Shown piece after piece: positions 33,308 to 45,300 of a stretch of DNA of 64,000 bases. A program made the position numbers and the translations under genes. This DNA comes from Pararge aegeria. Its lineage: Eukaryota > Arthropoda > Insecta > Lepidoptera > Nymphalidae. How positions within the stretch are numbered: position 1 is the first letter of the stretch; every line of letters starts with the position of its first letter. The stretch is taken from assembly GCF_905163445.1 (NCBI RefSeq), contig NC_053184.1:558001-622000 (forward strand). Direction: 5' to 3'. Below the pieces are notes generated by a model. The model had not been told where the DNA came from. It saw only the letters and a program-made list of their open reading frames with translations, and did not search any database.

Positions 33308-36300
33308 CTGAAACAAAAATCACCGAGTAATTTCCTGACAAAAGATTTTAGTGTATACTGCTCACTCACGTTCAATATAGACATACACGTACATTATCCT
33401 ACTAGCCAATCATCTCGTCAAAATATGTGCCACATAATTTGACGGGAGTTGTGAAAAAAGTTGTGATTGCCATTTTGTGGCGGCGGCTAACTTGGACCGA
33501 ATTTCATTAAACATAGCTTAGAACACTCCTGACTATTACACCTTTAAATTTTTTTTATTTTACGCTTTTACCCTACGTATGTAGAAAAAACGACACTAAC
33601 AATAGAAAAAAGTTATTTAATACACTGAAAGTTTTATTATAACGCATTATCTAGGTATGTCACTATCGGACCACCAAGTTTCACTGAACATTAAAATTTG
33701 AGATTTTTGTACAATTAAGTCACCGTAATGAGCCCCAAGACTTTGACAATTGAAAGTGTACACTGTGAAGCTAGCTTAGGCTATTAGCAAACTTTAGGGT
33801 GCCAGTTTTTTACGGTGTTCGCGTACATCGTAAAAAGTGAGCTGGCGGACAATGTATTTCCCTCTCACTCGATTTCGCAACTACCTTCATCCTATTAAAA
33901 TCGTATAACTAATATCCAGGAACCGCCAACCAACAAGTGATGGATGAAATATAGAAATACCTTAGCATGTATGTAGACTGAGACCAAGTTATGCAGGTCT
34001 ACGGATTTGGCCGCGCGCGCCTCGCAATGCCTCTGCAGGGGGAGCAGCTGGAAGAAGGACGCCGCCGCGAGCACCTCCAGCACGTCGCTCTCCGGGACGG
34101 CCAGCCCGGCGCAGCCGCCAGAGTACAGGTACTTCATCACTTGCTGCACAACATCGTGGGTTTAAATAGCTCTTTTAGAAGTTTACATTTATCTGACTTC
34201 AATTTAATTAATCGTAGGCAAAGTTTTAGAAGAGCAAATGCAAATTTTTTAAGGAAATTCTGGGATATAAATATTTATTGCTTGCCATACAGTTATCATT
34301 TATCTATCTGCCACAAAGGAGGTTTCCCAGCTATGGAAATTTTTAATATACAAAATGTAGAAGAAGATATTCTCGTTTTGCTTACTATCCGGCATTTTAC
34401 TTTGTTAGGTAGCGTATACATTTTTTCATCCCTCTTGTTTTTGGATATGAATAGATTATTTAAAGTATGAAGAGGTGATAGCCTAGTGATTAAGGTTAAG
34501 CAGGCTCACCTCTCATCTCTTACAAGATAGGAAATTTTTATGATTCTAAACTGTACAATGATGTTGAAAAAAAAAACAATCGGCTGAGTTTGTTGCCAGC
34601 TCTTTTCGGTGGAATCTGCCTTCCGAACCGGTGGTATAAATGAATTTTAATTTTGAGTATGAAGCCTAACCTCAAATATATGGTATCGTATGTCGTTGAT
34701 CTGCACAAGCGGCGGCGCGTTGGCGGCCAGCGCGTCCGCGGACGTGCGCGGCGGAGCCAGCATGGCGCGCAGGCGGGACGACTCCGACACCAGCACGATC
34801 TTGTGCCCGTAGAACAGGCGGCCCTCCACCCTGTGTAACATATCCGTTTCTTTACGACTAGCTCACGGCTTGCCAGACCATTCATCCGCGATAAAGTTCG
34901 ATATAAAAAGTAGCCTGTCACACGTGCAGTAACGTGCACAGAGTCTTCGAGACCAGGGTATGCATAAAGCAATTTTAGGCATAAATAAAATGGAAAAATT
35001 CCCCTCCAATACGGGTTGTATAAAATAATTTGGGTAGGCAGTGCTTTTTTGCATGTATGAAGTGCATGCCTTTGCACACGTGGACAGGTGTTTTCTGATG
35101 CGTGATAGTTATACAAACGAACAAACACACTTTCATGTTGGCAATATTAGGAAAGATAATTATGTTTTACCCAGGCATTATTGCGGTTTCATGGTAAATC
35201 TCCAGTTTACCTTCCATAAATATATAGCCCTTAGGTAAATTTTCCTTACAAGTACCTACAATATAATGCGCCATCCTTAGAAACGAAACAGTTTATGTAA
35301 GTCCGAAATCAAATGTGTCGCCTTTTATAAAGGGAAACACATTTGGCGAATTTTTCACTTAACAATTATTCGTTGTTAAGTCAACATCTCCTGAGGATGC
35401 TCCGTTTTCGAAGCGAAACGTGCGTAGAGGGTATATTGCCGAAGATCTGTTTGGTGTGGAGTATAAGGATTGAAGAAATTATAAATAACACCACACAGAT
35501 TCTCCTGCTTTTCGACGAGTATACCAAATTAAGCCAAATTTTCATAATATATCATGAATTTCGGCAAAGTAACGCCTGTTTCTATCAAATATCTATTTAT
35601 ATAAATAAAATAAGCGTAGATATTTGATGAAATTGATCTCGAAATAGACTAACCGCCGTAAACTCTAGGTGTGAAGAGTATACCTGAAAGTAACGTCTGC
35701 GAGTGAAGGGTTGTTGACGTAGGAGGGGTCGACCCGCGCGGGCGCGGGCGCGGCTGGCGGCGGCTCCAGCACGCCGGGCACGGGCTCCCAGCCGTAGCAG
35801 GCGCATAAGATATCGGCCAGCAGTAGAACTGTGCCTTCCTTCTGATCGCAAACAGAAAGAAACAATTCATCTCCGTTGGAACAACATGTGATACTAGCAT
35901 TATTGATAACCGTTTTTTTTACTATACATTACTCACACACACGCACGCACACACGCACATAAACACACACAAGATTAAACACAAAATACATATGCTCTAA
36001 CAGACACACTCGAAATTAAGATTAGCATGTTGCATGTATCCCTTTTGATCATTGTTTTTTTAATCTTATTTTATTTTAATTAATATTTTTGATTGTATTT
36101 AGATTTCTTGATAAATATCCAGTGAACAGTGGTGTGATCGCTGTTACGCAGTTTCATACTTTTACAGTGATCATCGCTTCATTTATTAGCGGTTAAGTTA
36201 TGTTATTGATCACAAACAGATAAAAAAAATAAAAAAAAATCTTTACGAATTTGGGTTGATATACAGGTCTTAAATATATATGTGGTTCGCTCTTAAACAA

Positions 36301-39300
36301 ATTCCGCTTAACAGCATGCAAACCACCAAGCGTAGCTTGTGTTATGGGTACTAAGATAGCTGATGAATATTTTTTTTTATGAATGAAATACACATAAATA
36401 CTTATAATATACAGATAAACACCCAGACACTGAAAAACATTCATGTTCATCACACAAACATTTTCCAGTTGTGGGAATCGAACCCACGACCTTGGTCTCA
36501 GAAAGCAGGGTCGCTGCGCACTGCGCCACTAGGCCGTCATAAGTAAGCCCTTGTCACGCAAAGCTGCCATTATTTACGGATACATGTATTGGGGCCTCCA
36601 TGACGTATCAACGAACTTCGTGATCATTATAATTTAGTTTCTGCAACTTAAGTCATTACATACCTTGCTGTAGCGTAAAATGTTGAAAAGCAGAGGGAGG
36701 CACTCGTATATGAATTGCTTGCTGTAGTGACTGTCGTCGGACGGACACACCTGGAAACAAAAGTTAACATAAATCGGCAAATCAGTTTTTGTCGTAATAA
36801 AGAAGAAGTGGATACCATCCATTTTCCTTTATCTTCATAAAACAAACATATGAACTCAAGAAGATATTCGACTTATAAGTAGAAGGGTTTTTTTTTTGTA
36901 TACCGGCACTAAACAAACTGGATTGCTCGTGCAAACAAGCTCTCTTAACCAGTTTTACTGTGACGATAACACATGCGTAGTTTCCAGTTCTTCTTAAAGT
37001 GCTATCTTCTTTCGTGGGTCGACATCATTAAGGCAATTTGTATCTTTGTTGCCGCCGCTCTGAATAAGGAAAGAGTGTTTTTTCCAAACCATTGGCGTAG
37101 GATTTTTCAGCCAACATGTTATTCTTCATCCCAAGCTCCGTTTTCCTTGAATGTTGCCTTGATGAGTTGAAGTAGGTATACGCCGATAGTGCGCGAGAAA
37201 TGTTACCAACCTGCAAGAAATCTTGAAGCAGTTGATCTATGACGTGGTCAAGCGAGGCTTCGGCGGCCGCTGCCAGTGACAGTGTCCACGCGTGAAGCGA
37301 CCAGGGGACTCCCAGTGCACGAAGCTCGAGAGTTATGTCTGGAAAATAAATTTTAAATAGTAAAATTGTATGCTTGCATATAGGTAATTTAAGTTGACAC
37401 AGCTTAATTTTAGTCTCCCATTGCATAAGTGTCCTTAAATATGGGATAGCAACGTGGACCAAATTAAATATATAATCTAAAGCAGTATGGAAACTAGACC
37501 CGATTGATAAAATAATTACTAGTAACGCGAGCGATCTCTCAACTCGAAATAGTAGCCCCGACTAAAACATTTCAATAATCGCTCTGAATTTGAGTTACTG
37601 AGACAGACGTCCATGTTAATCCAGGGAACTAGTTGCATGTACAGAAATTGATATATATAAATAAGACAAATGTAAAAATGTAAATATGCCCTACAAACTT
37701 AAACTTTTGTGGTTATAAAGGAAAGAATTATACCTAAATGGTCGGTTTCGGCTGCATAGTACATAGCGTCTTGCAACGCTCGCTGCTGCTGTTTCGTAAA
37801 AGGCGGAGGCCTGCCCGACGCTGGCGGAGCGCCCTCCGCTAGCACCTCCTCTAGAGAGAGCACCGCACCTCCCCCGGCCCCCCGCGCCCCACCTCGCACT
37901 GCCGCTCGGAGACACGCTCTGCGACCGTGGGTGCAGCAGACGGCTACAGCGCTATTGTGGCAGAAACCAATAAGGTCAATCCAAGGAAAATTGTTGAGTT
38001 TTATTACTACACAAATCATAATGACTTACAAATCAAACTATATTTATAGGTTACTCTAGCACAATGAGATCTTGTTACTAAATTTCTCATCCAGCACGTG
38101 GTATACTGAACCACCTTTCAACTTTTGTGCCGGATTTCGTGCGTTGTATTTATTTAATATGTTATTACTGGTTGTATACGTCGAGGAATGTTATCAAATA
38201 CAACATAATATTTATCCATAGTAAGTCTTGGATATGAATAAGAAATTGAGTATATGCTAACTTTACTGCCCTTTCCACTACACTTGATGTGGATGTTATT
38301 GAGGCCCCGAGAAGTGCTGTGCTGTTATTAAAGTAAAATTACAAAAGATTCCGAAACTTTTTGCATAGTTCGTTATTTTGTCCAAGCGAAAAAAGGGGAT
38401 TGAAACTAGCTCACCTGTAGCACCCATACTGAGCTGCAGCGGAGTAGCACAGGGCGTCGTTCAGTTGTGTGGAAAGAAAGGGATCAGCTCCGTGCGCGAG
38501 CAGCAGTTGTACCAATTCTAAATTCCCAACGCCGCACGCCATCTGGAAATTTTATAAGACACTGTTTTACGAGTATGTACATACACTAACATTCGGATTC
38601 GATATCAGCGTTTGATCAACCTGCTTATGTGGGAGCAGTCAAATTTTCCTCATTAATATTAACTAGATTTTGGAATATGTAAATTTCACACAAACTTCCA
38701 ACCCCTTTTTTTACCCCTTTAGGGTAGTAATTCCTCAAAATCGTTTCTTAGCTGACATCTCCGTCCTAAATGAAACCTCCCTTTCAAATTTCAAGTCAGA
38801 GAGTCTTCGTGATTACTCTTTTATATATTTAGATAGAGTTTTCTAGGAGGTTGTATAGGAATATTCTTATTGTATAGATTCATTGTTATATGCATTCTAT
38901 AAGCCAATCACGCGCGAACTTGTAAAGGACACCAGTCATGCGCACTGCATCATCTGATCAGGACCCTGTTGTGTTAGGCAGTTAAGTTTCGCAATGAGTA
39001 GAAATTCTTTTAGAACAGTCATAAGTATTCCAGAAAACTTTACCTGCAAAGGAGTAAGAGTGCAGACGTCATCTCCTCGCGCCGGCGCGCCGTCGACCCT
39101 GGCGCCTGCGGACAGCAGTCGCCGCGCCACCTCCACGGCGCCGGCGGCTCCCGCGCCACTGCAGGCGTACACTAGCGCTGTCCAACCTGCGTTTTGCACC
39201 AATGGTTTTAATACGATGAAACAAAAGAAGTTTGTCTGTTTGCAGTGTCTCTACCGCCGGTTCGGAAGGCAGATTCTACCGAGAAGAAGCCGGCAAGAAA

Positions 39301-42300
39301 CTCAGCAGTTGCTTTTTTCCAACATAATTTTACAATTTAACAATGATTGTAGTTGTGTTAATAACAAGGATTGTTGTTTGTTACCTACTAACAATGTTAG
39401 CGTTTGGTTCAGATTTTTTTATAATTTTTTTCAATACTATAAATTCCATGCAAGGGCTTTGCTCATGTGACTTATATACCCTGTTTAAGTACTAAATATG
39501 CGTGCACAGTGGGGACTTGTAAGGGTACAGTCAATGTAACTTGTAGGCAATATTGGAGAATCCAATGTTTTTTTTATATATTACTCCTCTTTTTGTCCAG
39601 CTATGTTTGCCAAATACATTAACAGTTATGTTATCCAAGAAACGTTAGTGGTGTTAGTGTTTACCCGCAGTCGGCGGCGTGTACCCCGGAGTAGGGGTCG
39701 GCGGGGTGGGGGGTGAGTGCGGCGGCTGGCTCGGCGAGCGCGGCGACAGCAGCGCACAGTGCTGCGTGGCCGCCCCCGCGGTCTCGATGTTGGGATCCGC
39801 GCCTGCTTCGATGAGCATCTGCAAACAAGGCATCCAGGCATGCAGCAAGTGCTAAAATCCATGGCCACCTGTCCACACTGGGCCAGTGTGGTAGCCCCTG
39901 CTCATTGTGGGAGGAGCCCCGTGCCCTTTAGGGGGATAGTAGCGATTTGGCACGATGATGCCGACTAGGAGAAGCATACTCACAGCCACGACTTGCTCGT
40001 CGCCTGCCAAAGCTGCCTTCATCAGCGCGGTGAGGCCCGAGGCGTCGGTTGCGTCTATCCCGGCGGGCGGCAGCAGTGCTCGCACCCCGCCGACCAGCTC
40101 GGGCCGGCCGCTCAGCAGTGCGCGCTGCGCGAGGCCGAGCGCGGCGCGACTGAGCTCGTCGGCCGTCCGCTGGCAACGCGACCACGCCGGTTCTATGGCT
40201 TCTTCTAACCTACGGATCATAAAAGTAAATAAATATACTACGACAATACACACATCGCCATCTAGCCCCAAAGTAAGAGTAGCTTGTGATATGGGTACTA
40301 GGATGACTGATGAACTTTTATGATAATATACATAAATACTTATAATATACGTATGAATACCCAGACACTCAATAACATTCATGTTCATCACACAAACATT
40401 TTCCACTCGTGGGAATCGAACCCACGGCATTGGACTCAGAAAGTAGGGTCGCTGCCCACTGCGCCAGTCGGCCGTCAACTATGTAATACAGTACTGATGT
40501 CAATTCTTTTATACACACTTCTTTGAACTAAACTAAATTGACAGGTCTAAAAATAGTGCTGTTCTTTTCCGTGGGGGACATTTTGAAATGAATAGCATTG
40601 TATGGAAGCAGGAGTTCCTTTGCGGAATTTGATACGCAATAAACCTGAAGCTTAATTTGCCATACTCCGCGAAAAGCAGGACAATCTGTACGGTGTACCT
40701 ACCTAATTTATTATTATTTTTAATCCTTATCATCATCTCAACCAATTGACGTCCACTGCTGGACATAGGTCTTTTGTAGGGAGTTCCACAATGCACGGTC
40801 CTGGGCCGCTTGCCTCCAACGGCTCCCAGCTACTCGCCTGATGTCATCTGTCCACCTCGTTTGGGGCCGACCTACGCTGCGTTTACCGGTGCGGGGTCGC
40901 CATTCCAGCACCTTAAGACCCCAACGTCCATCGGTTCTCCGAGCTATGTGCCCCGCCCATTGCCACTTCAGCTTCGCAACTCGCTGAGCTATGTCGGTAA
41001 CTCTAGTTCTTCTACGGATCTCCTCATTTCTGTTTGATCACGTAGAGATACTCCTAACATAGCTCTCTCTATCGCCCGCTGAGTGACTCTGAGCCTTATT
41101 ATGAGGCCCATAGTTAGCGACCATGTCTCTGTTCCGTAAGTCATCACTGGCAACACGCACTGTTCGAAGACTTTAGTCTTCAGGCACTGGGGGATTTTGG
41201 ACGAGAAGATGTCACGAAGTTTCCCGAACGCTGCCCATCCGAGTTGGATTCGGCGGTTTACCTCTTTCTCGAAATTGGACCTACCTAACTGGATCGTGTG
41301 TCCTAGGTATATATACTCGTCTACAATTTCGAGTGCAGAGCTCCGAACAATTATTGACACACACCAAATTATATACTTCACACCAAACAAATCTTCTGCA
41401 GTGTACTCTCACCTTTTGCTTCCAGAGCATCCTCTGGAGATGTTGACTTTACAATGAATTTGCTTTGATTTACTGTAGTAATAGCATTATTTCTTTCAGA
41501 GTTAGAAATCTAATGTACCTATATAATGTCAAGGTCCATCAAATTAATTGACATTTTAAAACAATACTGCTTCAAACGATAGTAGGAAGCCCTTAGTTAC
41601 CTGTGATGTAAATCAAGAGAAGTCCATAGCCTTTAACACTCCACTGCTGCAAATATATCGATTACAGGAAAGTATAGGTAGGTATCTAGCTATCTTTTGA
41701 ATGAATGAACATACTTCTATTGTGCACCATAAAAAGTACGTTAAACAAAACAGCGTATACATATAGGCGGCCTTATACATAGCGATCTCTTTTCGGGAAC
41801 CGTCTATAAAATCTTACGTGACAGGTCTGGGCGGGCAGTCCGCGTGGGGCAGCAGAAGCCTCGCCGACTGCAGTATGTCGTCCGCATCCGGCACCGCGGG
41901 CGGCGGTCGCAGCGCCGCGTGCGCCCGCGCCACCCGCACCCACTCCCCGAGCGGCGGCAAAGCGCCCGCGCCCCGTTCCCCCCACAGCCCCGCCCCACCC
42001 GTGGCCCCGGCCCCGCATCCCGTGCCCGATGCGCCGCTTGACGTGTGCTCCAGCTGAGGAGTGCACACACTTGCAGTTATTGCAGTCCAGCATAATTCAA
42101 AAAATATCAGAATATCCCATCGAACATAGAGAAACCTCATGCAGCCATTATTGCATGTAGTGCATTGCGTCCGAAAACAGTAAAAACGCCCGCGTACGTT
42201 TTCTCCGCGGAATGTTGCTTACAAACTTTCTTCAGTTTCCCCATTTTATGGTAAACGTTAAGAACATTAGAGATAAATAATTTACTGTCAACTGCTAAAT

Positions 42301-45300
42301 GGAATGAAGTGTGTTATTTACTCTGTGTGGCAGCCTTGCCCCTAATGAAGACTTATGGACTGTAAAGGGACACTGAGCCGGCACCTTATTTATAGACATT
42401 CATGAATGGTAATTTTTTTGTAGAGCAATTAGAAAGAAGTCTGCACTAGCAAGACCTCTGGTTTGTCCGCAGGAGGCTTTGACTTTGGGTGGTTACCACC
42501 TACCGTCAAGGACGTGCCGTCAACCAATTTAGCGTTCAGGTACGATTTCAAAACCGAAACCAGGTTTAATATAACTAGCATACCCCCTAACAGATTGACC
42601 CGTTACCATCCTAACTTGGTCAGATTGTAGTCATTGTTAGCCCAGCATAGCTTGTAGTGGTATTGAAAAAAATACTCATGATATCGTGGTTATTGTTGTT
42701 AGTGGTTGTTTATGGCGTATTTTTTACAAAAACTAGAATTGGGACATCCTATTAAAAAGCATATTGCGGTCATCATTATCTATTATTATCATAGATAGTC
42801 TGAACACATTGTGAGCTAAAGTGAAGTCCGACCTATCGCTGGTGTTGACCCGACTGCTGTTTGACCCCGGGCTACATACCTGGGAGCATCTCATGAAGTA
42901 GTACAGCGCGCGCTCAGCGGCGGGCGACAGTGGCGGGTGGCGCGGGTTGACCTGTCGCAGAACTGCGCGCAACTCAGCCGCGGAGCCCGCGCACGTGGTC
43001 AGCAGCACCGAGGCGCCCGAACCGCCGCTGTTGTTGGACCCTGCTGACGTTCCTGAGCCACCTTAAGCAATACACAACGTTAGGACACTCTCTATCTCCA
43101 TTTCTAGCTCGTTGTTGGTAGATTCTGACGATCTCTCTGGGCAGCGGTGAGCTGTGTGGTTTTACATAGGAGGCCCGGGGCTTGTTCCCCGGCAGGGGAA
43201 ATTTTGGCATTTATAATTTCTAAATTACAACTGATCTGGTCTGGTCGGAGACTTTGGCCGTGGTTCGTTACCAATCTACCGACAAAGACGTGCCGATAAG
43301 CGATTAAGGGTTCCAGTACGATGTTGCTTATGGAGGCCATACCACTAACAGGTTAACATCCCGCGACCGCGTTGATTACGGTTTTTTACAAATCCCTTGG
43401 AACCTACGTCCGTTCAACTACCTCTATGCCAAAAATCAGGTTGATTGGTTGATGGAAGCAAAAATCGCATTCATGATATTTAAATATGCGCTTTTTAGCG
43501 CTATTAATACTGCACTAAGTTCATACAAATATGATTTGATTCTTTCATGATAACCTTTAGAATAAGTGAACTGGTGACTTTCAAAATCCCTGATTTTTCG
43601 ATAACTAGCACATAGTAACGCAATATTGTGGAAAAACTGGCTGCATGTAACTCAAGCAATAGACAAAACAGTTCACAGACTAACTTGATGGTATGACCTT
43701 AAATATAATATCAGAGAAATGTTAATTCTGGACTTACCAGAACCATTCGTCGTAATTCCGGAATCATGGCTCATTCCTAGCGCCCTGTTCTCGGGACGAG
43801 GCGCTCCGGTTGACGAGCCCGAACCTAAGGAGCTCATGGATTCCCATCTTGACAGCGACAGGGCTCCTGTCAATAATTATCATAAGACGACTAATGAAGA
43901 CACGCAGAAGACACCCTTCTTCAATGAAATAGTAGGTATGACTTAATCAGAATATAAATAAATTTATTAACCAGGCATATGAATCTATCAACAATGAGAG
44001 CTCCTCACTTAAGTAAGAAAGTTTATGTAAGACTTATTGGTTGGTTCTATGAATAGCCGCTTAATTATTTGCCGGCTTTAATTATCTGCGATAACGAAAA
44101 CGTACATACGTAAATGTGTGGCAGCCCTTGAGTGAAGTGGTGTTCAACTTAGTGGTATGGTAGGTACGATTTAAATTTTATATGGTATTAGCTCTTGATT
44201 GCAGTTGTTTGTCGACATAAATAATATTCAGCTCATTGTTGTAAAAAGGACCACGCCGAAGATAATGAGAATAAATAATTGAATGACGGCTGTAGATTCC
44301 AGTTTTTTCGTTTTGATAAGTGATAGTAGTTTTATTAAGAATTTTCTTTGTTGTATTACTCTTACCTGAGGCAACCCTTCCAGCATTTAAATGACTATAC
44401 GGCTGGAGCAAGCCCCACAGATCAGCACAGTTAGCCACTGCATGGTCGATGGTGGCTGGTGTTATGGGCGATGTGACAGCAGTGCCTGCAGCTATCAGTG
44501 CTATTTCTTCCAAGAGTGTCTCCATGCCTGCGCAGAGGTAGATTGCGGCGTATCTGTAGGGAGTGAGTTTCATCATTAACGGAGAAGAATTGAAAAATTT
44601 AGACTGTTGATATGTACAGAAGGAAACAGACGCGAGTGTCACAGACCAATTTCTCTAACCTCGTCTATTTTATCAGTAGATAGATTTCTTCACTTTGCGT
44701 TTTCTTCACTCAGTATAAAACGATTCACAGCAACATAGAATAAAACATGCGAGAGTAAGATAATTTTTTGTGCATATAAAATGTCTTCCCGGGGTATGTT
44801 TTTTATAGTAATTAAGATAATTAAAACAGAAACAGACGCGAGTGTCACAGACCCATTTCTCTAACCTCGTCTATTTTATCAGTAGATAGATTTCTTCACT
44901 TTGCGTTTTCTTCACTCAGTATAAAACGATTCACAGCAACATAGAATAAAACATGCGGGAGTAAGATAATTTTTTGTGCATATAAAATGTCTTCCCGGGG
45001 TATGTTTTTTATAGTAATTAAGATAATTAAACGCCCAAAGAAAACAATCTAAAATTAAATTTTTTTAGATTGTAAGTTCCTACACCGTTACGGCAATATC
45101 TGTATTCTAGCTGGTTCACAGTTAGTGAGGTTACAGGGAAAAGTCATGTTTAAGATGGGATATGAAAATAAGATGAAGACATTTGACTCACTCATGGACG
45201 AAAGAAGCGACGCGCACATCGAGCATCCATCTTTGGAATCTGCCGGGCGCCAAGCTGGTGCGAGCCCGAGCGGCCGAGCCCAGCCTCCTGGCCGCGCTGC

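Larger units (their letters stand above)
40210..41817 (-). other. ABTB-like intron loaded with elements
   Basis: This 1.6 kb intron contains a tRNA-derived SINE (40268-40477), an unclassified repeat (about 40540-40700) and an RTE LINE fragment (40728-41390). Confidence 0.65.

Noticed and set aside
34538..35128. 196-codon minus-strand open frame
   Set aside because: It overlaps BTB exon U in a different frame and runs through intron and LINE sequence. It is a shadow of GC-rich exon DNA.
36466..36540. tRNA gene on the minus strand
   Set aside because: A- and B-box-like text is present, but it is followed by the repeated SINE body and the same unit recurs at 40408-40477. It is a SINE head, not a tRNA gene.
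39852..40478. 208-codon minus-strand open frame as a stand-alone gene
   Set aside because: Only its middle (exon M) is coding. The ends are SINE and intron sequence with splice sites in between.
40728..41390. Functional reverse transcriptase gene
   Set aside because: It is 5' truncated, frameshifted after GVSLRDQ, and lacks the catalytic domain. It is a dead RTE fragment.
44623..45031. Pair of LTRs
   Set aside because: The copies are directly adjacent with no internal region and no TG...CA ends. A simple tandem duplication fits better.
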